A DNA stretch of 32,366 bases. It comes from an uncultured Clostridia bacterium. GTDB lineage: Bacteria; Bacillota; Clostridia; Christensenellales; Aristaeellaceae. Under the pieces are notes generated by a model. That model was not told where the DNA came from and did not search any database. It worked only from the letters and a program-made list of their open reading frames with translations. Made by a program: the position numbers and the translations under genes. The stretch is taken from the NCBI GenBank assembly GCA_946407745.1, contig CAMJPQ010000040.1, positions 1-32,366 of the forward strand. Reading direction: 5' to 3'. Positions 8,399 to 16,900 of the stretch are shown one piece after another (within the stretch, counting starts at the first letter, position 1; every line of letters starts with the position of its first letter).

Positions 8399-9920
8399 TG
8401 CGGTCACCTCCCAGCTTTGTCATCAGCAGGCCAACCTCTTCCTTGGTGGCGGTGCCGCCGTCCAGCACGCCGCTCACCCTGCCGCCGCACAGCACCAGTA
8501 TGCGGTCGCTCAGCTCAATCAGCACATCCAGGTCCTCGCCCACGTAAATCACGGCGACGCCCTTTTCCTTCTGCCGGTTGATCAGGTCATAGATGGTGTA
8601 GGAGGAATTGATGTCCAGCCCGCGCACGGCATAGGCCGTCAGCAGCACTGTCGGCGCGGAGGTGATTTCGCGTCCCACCAGCACCTTCTGCACATTGCCG
8701 CCGGAGAGCTGCCGCACCGGTGTGCCGAGGCCGGGTGTCGAAACCTCCAGCTCCTCCACCACGCTCTCGGCCACATGGCGCGGCCCCTTCCTGTCGGTGA
8801 AGGGGGAATGGCCCGAGCGGAAGGTGCGCAGCATCATGTTGTCGGTCAGGTCCATGTTCGCCACAAGGCCCATGCCCAGGCGATCCTCCGGCACAAAGGA
8901 CAGCGCGACGCCCATCTCCTGTATCGCCAGCGGATCCTTGCCGATCAGCTCCTCGCGGCGGCCGTCATCCTCGATGTAGGTCACACTGCCGCTCTCGGTC
9001 ACCTGCAGGCCGGCGATGGCCTCCAGCAGCTCCTTCTGCCCGGAGCCGGAGATGCCGGCGATGCCCAGTATCTCGCCGCTGTTGGCAGTGAAGGACACGT
9101 GATCCAGCCGCACGATGCCCTCCTCGTTGCGCACGGTGAGGTCCTTTACCTCCAGGCGCGGCTTCGGGTCGTGCGGTGCCGGGCGCTCGATGTTCAGCGA
9201 CACCGGCCGGCCCACCATCAGGTTGGTCATCTCCTGCTCGGAGGTCACAGCCGTGGGCCGGTCGCCGATGTATTCGCCCTTGCGCAGCACGGCCACGCGG
9301 TCGCTCAGCGCCTTCACCTCGTGCATTTTGTGTGTGATGATCACGATGGCCTTGCCGTCATTCCGCATGTTGCGCAGCACGGCAAACAGCTTGTCGGACT
9401 CCTGCGGGGTCAGCACGGCGGTGGGCTCGTCCAGTATGAGGATGTCCGCGCCGCGGTACAGCACCTTCACAATTTCCACCGTCTGCTTCTGGCTGACGGA
9501 CATGTCGTAGATCTTCTGGTTCGGGTCCACCTCAAAGCCGTAGGCGTCGCAGATTTCCCGGATGCGGCGGGAGGCGGCCTTCAGGTCCAGCCGGCCCTTC
9601 AGCCCCAGCACAATGTTTTCCGCCGCGGTCAGCACATCCACCAGCTTGAAGTGCTGGTGAATCATGCCGATGCCCAGGTCGTATGCGTCCCTCGGGGAGG
9701 CGATGACCACCTCCCGCCCGTCAATGGCGATGTGGCCCTCGTCCGGAAAGTAAATGCCGGCCAGCATGTTCATCAGCGTGGTCTTGCCGCTGCCGTTCTC
9801 ACCCAGCAGCGCCAGAATCTCTCCGCGGTAGATGTCCATGGAGACGTGGCTGTTTGCCTGCACCCTGCCGAAGCTCTTTGATACGTTGCGGATACTGACC
9901 GCGGGAACCCGTTTTTCCAT
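8391..9920 (-). CDS. Double-domain ABC ATPase of a BMP-type importer (NupO-like)
   Basis: A 509-residue ATPase with two fused nucleotide-binding domains, the form found in sugar (RbsA) and nucleoside importers. Domain 1 has Walker A GENGSGKTT, signature MSVSQKQTVEIVKVLYRG and Walker B LILDEPTAVLTPQE. Domain 2 has a degenerate Walker A (GISGSGQKEL, no Lys), signature LSGGNVQK and an altered Walker B (VLLTAYAVRGLDI, no Asp-Glu pair), so only the first site should hydrolyse ATP efficiently. This asymmetry is normal for the family. The ATG at 9920 follows GGGAGAG; the open frame extends further upstream into the hairpin region but has no ribosome binding site there. It is separated from the binding-protein gene by 138 bases containing two strong hairpins. 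Confidence 0.9.
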   Translation of the reverse strand: MEKRVPAVSIRNVSKSFGRVQANSHVSMDIYRGEILALLGENGSGKTTLMNMLAGIYFPDEGHIAIDGREVVIASPRDAYDLGIGMIHQHFKLVDVLTAAENIVLGLKGRLDLKAASRRIREICDAYGFEVDPNQKIYDMSVSQKQTVEIVKVLYRGADILILDEPTAVLTPQESDKLFAVLRNMRNDGKAIVIITHKMHEVKALSDRVAVLRKGEYIGDRPTAVTSEQEMTNLMVGRPVSLNIERPAPHDPKPRLEVKDLTVRNEEGIVRLDHVSFTANSGEILGIAGISGSGQKELLEAIAGLQVTESGSVTYIEDDGRREELIGKDPLAIQEMGVALSFVPEDRLGMGLVANMDLTDNMMLRTFRSGHSPFTDRKGPRHVAESVVEELEVSTPGLGTPVRQLSGGNVQKVLVGREITSAPTVLLTAYAVRGLDINSSYTIYDLINRQKEKGVAVIYVGEDLDVLIELSDRILVLCGGRVSGVLDGGTATKEEVGLLMTKLGGDRNE

Positions 9921-9951
9921 GGCGATCTCTCCCTTGTTGTCCGGTAATTCA

Positions 9952-10045
9952 AACCGCAAAGGGCAAAGCAGCGGCAACACGGTCGCTGCTCTGCCCTTTA
10001 CGGTTATGAATGGGGAGCCCTGAGCCAACCAGCCCAGGGCTCCCC
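9952..10045 (-). other. Two strong intercistronic hairpins between binding protein and ATPase
   Basis: Hairpin A pairs 10012-10022 with 10035-10045: an 11-bp perfect stem with a 12-base loop, 13 bases past the binding-protein stop. Hairpin B pairs 9952-9973 with 9984-10005: a 22-bp stem whose only two irregular positions are G-U wobbles in the RNA, with a 10-base loop. Neither is followed by a real U-tract in the direction of transcription. They are therefore better explained as mRNA-stabilising or partial attenuation structures than as a full terminator. Confidence 0.75.
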
Positions 10046-10058
10046 GTGCGTCAGTTTC

Positions 10059-11252
10059 TCAGAAAGCGGTATCCAGCAGGGTGATGCCGTCGATCTGCAC
10101 GTCGAAGTAGGGCGCGGAGCGATACTCAGACTCGTGGAAGTAACCGTCAGCGACAACCTCGGTGTCGGCGGTGTAGGCTTCGTCGGTGTCCACGTCGGCC
10201 ATGTAGCTGTCCTGCGCGGCGCCCTGCACGGTGTAGGTATCGGTCGCAAAGACCTTCAGGGTGCCGGCCTCAAAGGCGGCCTTGGCGGCCTCGATGGCTT
10301 CCGCGGTGCCCTCGGCGGCCACGGCGGTGTTGATGTCGCTCAGTTCCACGCTGCCGGTGGCGATGGTGCCGGTGTAGTCCGCGTCGATGGCGGTGCCGTT
10401 CACCAGGCAGTCAATCACATAGCGGTAGTAGGGAGCCCAGTTGATGCGGGAGGAGACGATGAAGGTGTTGGGGCCGGCTTCGATGGTGGTGCCGTTGTAG
10501 GACACGTTGGGCACGCCGGCGGCCTCGCAGGTGGAGGGGGCGCCCAGGGAGTCGGCATGCTGGCTGATCAGCACGCAGCCGTTGTCAATCAGCTTCTGCG
10601 CACCTTCCGCCTCGGCGGACAGGTCGTACCAGGAGCCGGTGAAGGTCACTTCCATGGTCACTTCCGGCACCACGGACTTGGCGCCCAGGTAGAAGGAGGT
10701 GTAGCCGGAGATCACTTCCGCGTAGGTGAAGGCGCCGACATAGCCCATCTTGGCCTGGTCCACGGTGATCTTGCCGCTGTCGATCATTTCCTTGATCTTC
10801 ATGCCGGCAGCCACGCCCGCCAGATAGCGGCCTTCATAGATGGCGGCGAAAGCGTTGTGATAGTTGCTCAGACCCTCGGTGTGGGCGCGGGTGCCGGTGG
10901 CGTGGCAGAATTCCACCTCGGGCACTTCCTTGGCGGCCTGAATCATGTAGGGCTCATGGCCGAAGGAATCGGCGAAGATGACATTGCAGCCTTCGTCCAC
11001 CAGGTCCATGGCGGCCTCATAGCATTCCTGGCCCTCGGGCACGCCGACCTTTTTGACCAGCGCGATACCCTTTTCCGCGGCAACCTCGTCGATGGCCTTC
11101 ATGAAGTTCAGGTCATAGGTGGACTGCTCGTCATGCAGGAAGATGAAACCGACCTTGATGTTTTCCTGCGCGATGGGGGCCTTTTCCGCAAACACGGACA
11201 TGCAGGTGAGGCACAGCGCCAGCGCCAGGATGAGAGCAACGATTTTCTTCAT
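10059..11252 (-). CDS. BMP-family substrate-binding protein (nucleoside-type ABC importer)
   Basis: A 397-residue exported binding protein. The leader MKKIVALILALALCLTC continues to a probable signal peptidase I site after SVFA (about residue 22). No lipobox cysteine is present, although BMP proteins in Gram-positive bacteria are usually lipoproteins. The mature part has the BMP family pattern: KVGFIFLHDEQSTYDLNFMKAIDEV, then NVIFADSFGHEPYM, EGRYLAGVAAGM, KMGYVGAF and a middle GADVISQHAD-like segment (CVLISQHADSLG). Known members bind nucleosides or autoinducer-like rings; the ligand here is unknown. ATG 11252 follows GGAGGA. It heads the operon and is transcribed from a clear promoter through a hairpin-containing leader. 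Confidence 0.9.
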   Translation of the reverse strand: MKKIVALILALALCLTCMSVFAEKAPIAQENIKVGFIFLHDEQSTYDLNFMKAIDEVAAEKGIALVKKVGVPEGQECYEAAMDLVDEGCNVIFADSFGHEPYMIQAAKEVPEVEFCHATGTRAHTEGLSNYHNAFAAIYEGRYLAGVAAGMKIKEMIDSGKITVDQAKMGYVGAFTYAEVISGYTSFYLGAKSVVPEVTMEVTFTGSWYDLSAEAEGAQKLIDNGCVLISQHADSLGAPSTCEAAGVPNVSYNGTTIEAGPNTFIVSSRINWAPYYRYVIDCLVNGTAIDADYTGTIATGSVELSDINTAVAAEGTAEAIEAAKAAFEAGTLKVFATDTYTVQGAAQDSYMADVDTDEAYTADTEVVADGYFHESEYRSAPYFDVQIDGITLLDTAF

Positions 11253-11292
11253 GATGATGTCTCCTCCGAAATGAGTAGATGAGGTGTGAAAT

Positions 11293-11354
11293 GATACGCA
11301 TGGCGTATCCGGCCAACCTGCCGACCATTTTCCGAAAGCCGAACATTCGGCAGG
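11293..11354 (-). other. Structured 5' leader of the BMP-type operon
   Basis: Two hairpins lie in the roughly 108-base leader. The first pairs 11317-11324 with 11347-11354 (8 bp perfect). The second pairs 11293-11299 with 11303-11309 (7 bp, 3-base loop). There is no U-tract, and the layout does not match a riboswitch class I can name, including purine riboswitches, which I looked for because of the nucleoside-type transporter. Confidence 0.5.
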
Positions 11355-11366
11355 ATTTACACGTTT

Positions 11367-11395
11367 ATCGTACACTTTTTTGGCGCGAAAATCAA
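11367..11395 (-). promoter_or_regulatory. Sigma-A-type promoter of the BMP-type operon
   Basis: On the minus strand TTGATT (11390-11395) and TACGAT (11367-11372) are 17 bp apart. The expected start site is near 11360, giving a leader of about 108 bases. Confidence 0.65.
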
Positions 11396-11441
11396 GCCGT
11401 TTTTCGAAAAAATACGCGATTTGGCAAGGAAATAGAGATGA

Positions 11442-11457
11442 TTTGTATGCATACAAA
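11442..11457. promoter_or_regulatory. Perfect 16-bp palindrome, probable operator
   Basis: TTTGTATGCATACAAA is its own reverse complement over all 16 bases. It ends five bases before the -35 box of the amino acid importer promoter and lies about 46 bases upstream of the -35 of the divergent BMP-type operon. TTGTAT-type half sites facing each other resemble operators of GntR-family regulators, but no regulator gene is adjacent, so the protein is unknown. Confidence 0.6.
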
Positions 11458-11462
11458 ACCTA

Positions 11463-11491
11463 TTGACCCTGTAGGATTAATGTGCTATGAT
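11463..11491 (+). promoter_or_regulatory. Sigma-A-type promoter of the polar amino acid ABC operon
   Basis: TTGACC (11463-11468) and TATGAT (11486-11491) with 17 bp between. The expected start site is near 11498, which gives a leader of about 47 bases. The ribosome binding site GGAGG is at 11531-11535. Confidence 0.8.
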
Positions 11492-11544
11492 AGCTCCGCG
11501 CAGATGCTGTGCCTGCGAAATCATTTTCCCGGAGGCGATTTTTA

Positions 11545-12345
11545 ATGAAGAAACTGCTTGCCGCCCTCCTGCTGCTCACACTGACGGCGACTGCGGCGCT
11601 TTCCTTTGCCGAGGGTGCCGTGGACCAGCTGGACCGCATCCTTGAGCGCGGAGAGCTGGTGATTGCGACCGAGGGCAACTGGAGCCCCTGGACCTATCAT
11701 GACGAACAGGATGTACTGACCGGCTTCGACATCGCTGTGGGCAACCTGATTGCCGAGAAGCTGGGCGTCAAGGCCACCTTCCGGGAAACCGAGTGGTCCG
11801 CCCTGCTGGCGGGCGTGGACAGCGGCCTGTTTGACCTGGCCTGCAACGGCGTGGGCTACACCAAGGTGCGCGCGCAGAAGTATGCCTTCTCCGATCCCTA
11901 TGCTTATACCGAAGTCGCCCTGGTGGTGCGCAAGGACAATGAGGACATCAAGTCCTTCGAGGACCTGGCGGGGCGCACCACCTCCAACAGCCCCGGCTCC
12001 ACCTACGCCACGATCGCGGAGGATGCCGGCGCAACGGTGACCTATGTGGACGCGCTGAATGAGACCCTGCTGATGGTGGAGCAGGGCCGCGTGGACGCCT
12101 CCATCAACGCGCTGGGCTCCATTGAGGACTATCTGGGCGAGCATCCGGACGCCAATTTGAAAATCGTGCTGGTTGCCCCCGGAGAGCCGGTCGCGATTCC
12201 CATGCGCAAAACCACGGATAAGGAAAACACCGATGCCCTGGTGGCCCGCGTGAACGAGATTCTGGCTGAGGCGCGCGAGGACGGCACCCTGAGGGAGCTG
12301 AGCGTGCAGTTCTTCGGCAAGGATCTGACCGAGCCGGCCAGGTAA
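11545..12345 (+). CDS. Polar amino acid (cystine-like) ABC substrate-binding protein
   Basis: A 266-residue member of the family 3 extracellular solute-binding proteins (SBP_bac_3). The signal peptide MKKLLAALLLLTLTATAALSFA ends in a signal peptidase I-type site, with no lipobox. The mature protein begins with the typical ILERGELVIATEGNWSPWTYHDE segment. It continues with LTGFDIAVGNLIAEKLGVK, FDLACNGVGYT, YAFSDPYAYTEVALVV and AGRTTSNSPGSTYA, the ligand-cleft elements of cystine/polar amino acid binders such as TcyA/FliY. The ligand is inferred only to the level of polar amino acid or cystine. ATG 11545 is 9 bases after GGAGG. It is first in a three-gene operon with permease and ATPase, 22 bases from the permease. 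Confidence 0.9.
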   Translation: MKKLLAALLLLTLTATAALSFAEGAVDQLDRILERGELVIATEGNWSPWTYHDEQDVLTGFDIAVGNLIAEKLGVKATFRETEWSALLAGVDSGLFDLACNGVGYTKVRAQKYAFSDPYAYTEVALVVRKDNEDIKSFEDLAGRTTSNSPGSTYATIAEDAGATVTYVDALNETLLMVEQGRVDASINALGSIEDYLGEHPDANLKIVLVAPGEPVAIPMRKTTDKENTDALVARVNEILAEAREDGTLRELSVQFFGKDLTEPAR

Positions 12346-12367
12346 TAAACAGTCTTCGGAGTATGGT

Positions 12368-13042
12368 ATGAGTGAGAGAACCTGGAGCATCGTGGTGGAT
12401 TCCTTCCCCAAGATGCTCGACTACGGTGTCAGAGTGACGCTGCCCCTGGCGGCAGCGTCTTTTGCGCTTGCGCTGGTGGTGGCCGTGATTGTGGCCCTGA
12501 TCCAGTACGCAAAGGTGCCTGTACTGCAGGAGCTGTGCCGATTCTACATCTGGGTGGTGCGCGGCACGCCGGTGCTGGTGCAGCTGTACCTTGTGTTTTA
12601 CGGCCTGCCCAGCCTGGGGCTGGTTTTTGACGCCTGGCTGGCGGCCTGGCTGGTGCTGGGCCTCAACGAGGCGGCGTACATGGCGGAAACCATGCGCGGC
12701 GCGATCGAGAGCGTGAGCGTGGGGCAGCTGGAGGCAGGCTACTGCGTGGGGCTGAACTTCCCGCAGATCATGTGGCATGTGATGCTGCCGCAGGCCTTCC
12801 GCACGGCCTTCCCGGCACTGGGCAACAGCCTCATCTCCATGGTGAAGGAGACCTCCATGGCGGCGACCATCACGGTGATGGAGCTGTTCCGCCAGGCGCA
12901 GGTCATCAACGGGCGCGTGTATGAGTCCCTGGCGCTGTACACCGAGGCGGCGGTGATCTACCTGATGTTCTGCACCGTGCTGAGCTGGCTGCAGCGCCTT
13001 GGCGAGCGCCTGCTGGCGCGCAGAGGAGGTGCGGCGAAATGA
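12368..13042 (+). CDS. Polar amino acid ABC permease (HisM/TcyB-like)
   Basis: A 224-residue membrane protein of the His/Glu/Gln/Arg/opine permease group with about five transmembrane helices. It has YIWVVRGTPVLVQLYLVFYGLP, the family signature RGTPxLVQ, and the EAA loop EAAYMAETMRGAIESVSVGQLEAG (about residues 98-121) that docks on the ATPase, followed by LPQAFRTAFPALGNSLI. Only one permease gene is present, so it should act as a homodimer. The ATG at 12368 follows GGAG; an earlier ATG at 12362 hits a stop within three codons. Its stop overlaps the ATPase start by four bases (ATGA at 13039-13042). Confidence 0.93.
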   Translation: MSERTWSIVVDSFPKMLDYGVRVTLPLAAASFALALVVAVIVALIQYAKVPVLQELCRFYIWVVRGTPVLVQLYLVFYGLPSLGLVFDAWLAAWLVLGLNEAAYMAETMRGAIESVSVGQLEAGYCVGLNFPQIMWHVMLPQAFRTAFPALGNSLISMVKETSMAATITVMELFRQAQVINGRVYESLALYTEAAVIYLMFCTVLSWLQRLGERLLARRGGAAK

Positions 13043-13779
13043 TGCTGGACATACGCGGTGTAAAGAAAAGCTTTGAGGGGCTGGAGGTGCTCAAAGGCAT
13101 CGACCTGACCGTGGAAAAAGGGGACGTGGTTGCCATCCTCGGCCCCAGCGGCAGCGGAAAGACCACCTTCCTGCGCTGTGTGAACTTTCTGGAACGCGCG
13201 GACAGCGGCACCCTCACCTTTGACGGCGAGACGGTGGATATGCATACCGTGAAGAAGAGGGACATTGCCCGGCTGCGGAAAAAGACAGCCTTTGTGTTTC
13301 AGAATTACAACCTGTTCCTCAACAAAACCGTGCTGCAGAATGTGACGCTCGGCCTCACCGCGGGCAGCGGCGTGCCCCGCCAGCAGGCAAGGGACATCGC
13401 TGTAAAAGCCCTGATGCGCGTTGGCATGGAGCAGAAGCTGGACAGCTATCCGTCTCAGCTCTCCGGCGGGCAGCAGCAGCGCGTGGCCATCGCGCGCGGG
13501 CTGGCGCTGGATCCGGAAATCATCTACTTTGACGAACCCACCTCCGCCCTGGACCCGGAGCTGATCGGCGAGGTGCTGGGCGTGATGCGCCAGCTGGCGG
13601 ACGAGGGCATGACCATGCTGGTGGTGACCCACGAGATGGAGTTCGCAAAAAACGTGTCCAACAAGGTGTTGTTCATGGAGGGCGGCTATGTGGTGGAGGC
13701 CGCGCCCTCCAGGGCGTTCTTTGAGCATCCGCAGGAGGAGCGCAGCCGCGCCTTCCTGCGGGCCATCCGGCACGAATGA
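13039..13779 (+). CDS. Polar amino acid ABC ATPase (GlnQ/TcyC-like)
   Basis: A 246-residue ATPase, full length for the family. Walker A is GPSGSGKTT (about residues 37-45), the Q-loop lies in FVFQNYNLFLNKTVLQNV, the signature is LSGGQQQRVAIARGLAL and Walker B is IIYFDEPTSALDPE, followed by the switch His in VVTHEMEFA. All catalytic residues are present. Start codons are paired (ATGATG at 13039); GAGGAGGTG lies just upstream inside the permease. It is the last gene of the operon and is followed by a 13-bp terminator hairpin. The neighbours define a single amino acid importer of one binding protein, one permease and one ATPase. Confidence 0.94.
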   Translation: MMLDIRGVKKSFEGLEVLKGIDLTVEKGDVVAILGPSGSGKTTFLRCVNFLERADSGTLTFDGETVDMHTVKKRDIARLRKKTAFVFQNYNLFLNKTVLQNVTLGLTAGSGVPRQQARDIAVKALMRVGMEQKLDSYPSQLSGGQQQRVAIARGLALDPEIIYFDEPTSALDPELIGEVLGVMRQLADEGMTMLVVTHEMEFAKNVSNKVLFMEGGYVVEAAPSRAFFEHPQEERSRAFLRAIRHE

Positions 13780-13830
13780 GGGCGATGTGCGCCGCGACCC
13801 TTTCCCGGCGCAAAAAGTATTGCTCTGCGA

Positions 13831-13864
13831 AGGCTGTTTTTCCGGCAGGAAAAACAGCCTTTTT
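13831..13864 (+). terminator. Intrinsic terminator of the amino acid ABC operon
   Basis: A 13-bp perfect stem pairs 13831-13843 with 13848-13860 around GGCA, followed by TTTT (13861-13864). Confidence 0.9.
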
Positions 13865-13918
13865 GGCGAAAAATAATTTGCCTTGTTTTTTGCATGAAAT
13901 AAAGCGGAGGAGAACCTG

Positions 13919-16900
13919 ATGCGCCAACTGTTCAACAGAGGATGGGAATTTGTCAAGCTGCCGCCGGAGTCCACACTGGAGGACGCGCGGCGTTCACAGG
14001 GCTGGCAGGCGGTGGACCTGCCTCATGACTGGCTGATTTTCCAGGAGAATGACCTGTATGAAAGCAGTGACGGCTGGTACCGCTGCACCCTGCGGGTGCC
14101 GGAGGGGGAGGAGAAGCTCCTCTGGCGGCTGTGCTTCGACGGGGTCTATATGGACTGCGATGTGCTGCTGAACGGCCGCGCAGTATGCACCCATCGCTAC
14201 GGCTACACCTCCTTTGACGCGGAGCTGACACCAGGCCTCGAGGCGGGGGAGAACCGGATCATGGTGCAGGTGCGGTACCGCAGCCCGAACACGCGCTGGT
14301 ACTCCGGGGCGGGTATCTTCCGCGACGTGTGGCTGGAAAAACTGCCTGCGCGCCACCAAGTGCCGCACAGCCTCTATGTGACTGCGCATCCGGCGGAGGG
14401 CGGCGCATGGCAGGTGGAGGCGCAAGCGCAGGCTGTGGGCGCGGACACGCTGTGCTGGACGCTTGTCTCCCCGGCCGGGGAAACCGTCGCCCGGGCAGAG
14501 GGCGCGGAAGGCAAGGCGGTGCTGACGGTCGCCTCTCCCGCGCTGTGGAGCTGTGCTGAGCCGAACCTGTACCGGCTCACGGTCTCCTGCGGTGAGGATG
14601 AGCGAACGGTGCGCATCGGCCTGCGGGAGACGGTGTTCGACCCGGACAGGGGTTTTCTGCTCAACGGCCAGGTGGTGAAGCTGCACGGCGTGTGTCTTCA
14701 CCACGACCTCGGCGCGCTGGGCGCGGCCTTCCGCCTGCCGGCCTTCCGCCGCCAGCTGCGCCTGATGAAGGAGATGGGCGTCAACGCCCTGCGCACCTCC
14801 CACAATCCGCCCTCGCCGCAGGTGCTGGATGTGTGCGACGAGGAGGGTGTGCTGGTCATCGACGAGTTTGCCGACATGTGGGAGCTGCCCAAGACAAAAT
14901 ACGACTACGCCCGCTTCTTCGGCGAGTGCGCCGCGGAGGATGTGCGCAGCTGGGTCTGCCGCGACCGCAATCATCCCTGTGTGGTGATGTGGTCCATCGG
15001 CAATGAGATCTTTGACACGCACGCCTCGGAGAGAGGCTACGAACTCACCGCCTTCCTGCGGGATGAGGTGAGAAAGCATGACCCCGCCGGCAACGCCGAG
15101 GTCACCTTCGGCAGCAATTACATGCCGTGGGAGAACACACAGCGCTGCGCGACGCTGCTGCACACGGTCGGCTACAACTACGCCGAGAAGTATTACGCGG
15201 CGCACCACGCGGCGCACCCGGAGTGGTGCATCTACGGCAGCGAAACCGCCTCCGCCCTCTCCACGCGCGGCATCTACCACTTCCCCATGAGCGCCAACAT
15301 CCTCTCGGATGAGGACCTGCAGTGCTCTGCCCTGGGGAACAGCATTTCCGCCTGGGGCACGCCGGATATGCGGCGCTGCCTGGTGGATGACCTGAATACA
15401 CCCTACAGCTGCGGCCAGTTCCTGTGGACAGGCATGGACTACATCGGCGAGCCGACCCCGTACCACACCCGCTCCAGCTATTTCGGCATGGTGGATACCG
15501 CCGGCTTCCCGAAGGACTATTTCTATCAGTGCAAGGCGGCCTGGAACCCCGCTCCCATGGCGCACATCGGTGTTTACTGGGACTGGAACGAGGGGCAGCT
15601 GATCGATGTGCCCGTATCCACCAACGGCGCAGCCTGCGAGCTTTTCCTGAACGGGGAATCGCTGGGGCGCGTGGAAGTGGACCCGCTGACACCGGAAAGG
15701 AGCCAGCCCCGCTGGCAGGTGCCCTATCACCCTGGCGAGCTGGTGGCGGTGGCCTATAACAGAGATGGTGAGGTCATTGCGCGGGATGTACGCCGCTCCT
15801 TCGGAAACAGCGCCGCGCTGGTGCTGCGCGCCGACAGGCAGACACTGGATGCCGACGGCCTGGACATGGCCTTCCTGACCGTTACCGCTGTGGACGCGTG
15901 CGGAACCCCGGTGGAAAACGCCGCGGACAGGGTGCGCGTGACGGTGGAGGGCCCCGCGCTGCTGCTGGGTGTGGACAACGGCGACTCCACCGACCCGGAC
16001 GGATACAAGACCGATACGCGCTGCCTGTTTGCGGGAAAACTGCTGGTGATGATCGGCGCGACGGACAAGGCCGGTGAAATCACCGTCCGCGCCGAGGCGG
16101 AAGGGCTGGCGGCAGCCGAGCTGCGCCTGCCGGCCGTGAGCGCGGAGGTCACGCCCGGCCGGGCCAACAGCTTTGCCATGCCGCTGCACCGCCGGGAGGG
16201 CGATGCGCGTGTGCCGGTGCGCCGCATCGACCTGCGCGCAGAGGAGAGCGGCAGCTTCACGCCGGAGAGGCCCTCGCGCTTTTACAGCGTGCGCACACTG
16301 CCCGAAACCGCCGACCCGCAGGAGATCACCTACAAGGTGGTCAACGCGATGGGCATCATCGCCCCCTCCGCGTCGGCGGAGCCCGTGGAGGGCGGCGTGA
16401 GGGTGACAGCCTGCGGCGACGGTGAGTTTTACCTGCGGGCCACCTGCCGCAACGGCGCCCCGCACACCCGGATCATCTCTCAGCTGGAGATGAAGGCGGA
16501 GGGTTTTGGCGCGGCGATGCTGGATCCCTACGGCTTTATCACCGCCGGGCTGTACGACCTGCACGACGGCGAGATCGGCGCGGGTAACGAGCAGGGCATT
16601 GCCTTTGCCCGGGACGGGGAGAGCACGGCGGGCTTCACCCATGTGGATTTCGGCCCGGACGGCTCGGACGAGATCACCATCCCCGTGTTTGCCCTCAATG
16701 ACGACATGTACCACATTACCCTCTGGATGGGTGACCCGAAGAGCGGCGGCCATGTTGTGGCCGTGCTGGATTACCAGAAGCCCTCCATCTGGAATACCTA
16801 TACCCCGGAAACCTGGAAGCTGCCCGAGCGCTTCCGCGGTGTGCAGACCGTGTGCTTCTCCATGGACAGAAAGGTGCATGTGAAGGGCTTCTCCTTCACA

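Noticed and set aside
11180-11252. Lipobox in the BMP-type binding protein (Cys residues in LALCLTC)
   Set aside because: The residues before each Cys do not match the lipobox consensus, and a good signal peptidase I site follows at SVFA.
6277-11282. Long plus-strand open frames opposite the BMP-type importer genes (for example 6277-7332, 7130-8350, 7923-9881, 10134-11282)
   Set aside because: They mirror high-GC transporter genes on the other strand, are full of His, Gln and Gly repeats from antisense codons, lack ribosome binding sites and match no family pattern.
11253-11366. Purine riboswitch upstream of the nucleoside-type importer
   Set aside because: The stems and conserved loop bases of the purine class are absent. 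Only two simple hairpins are present.
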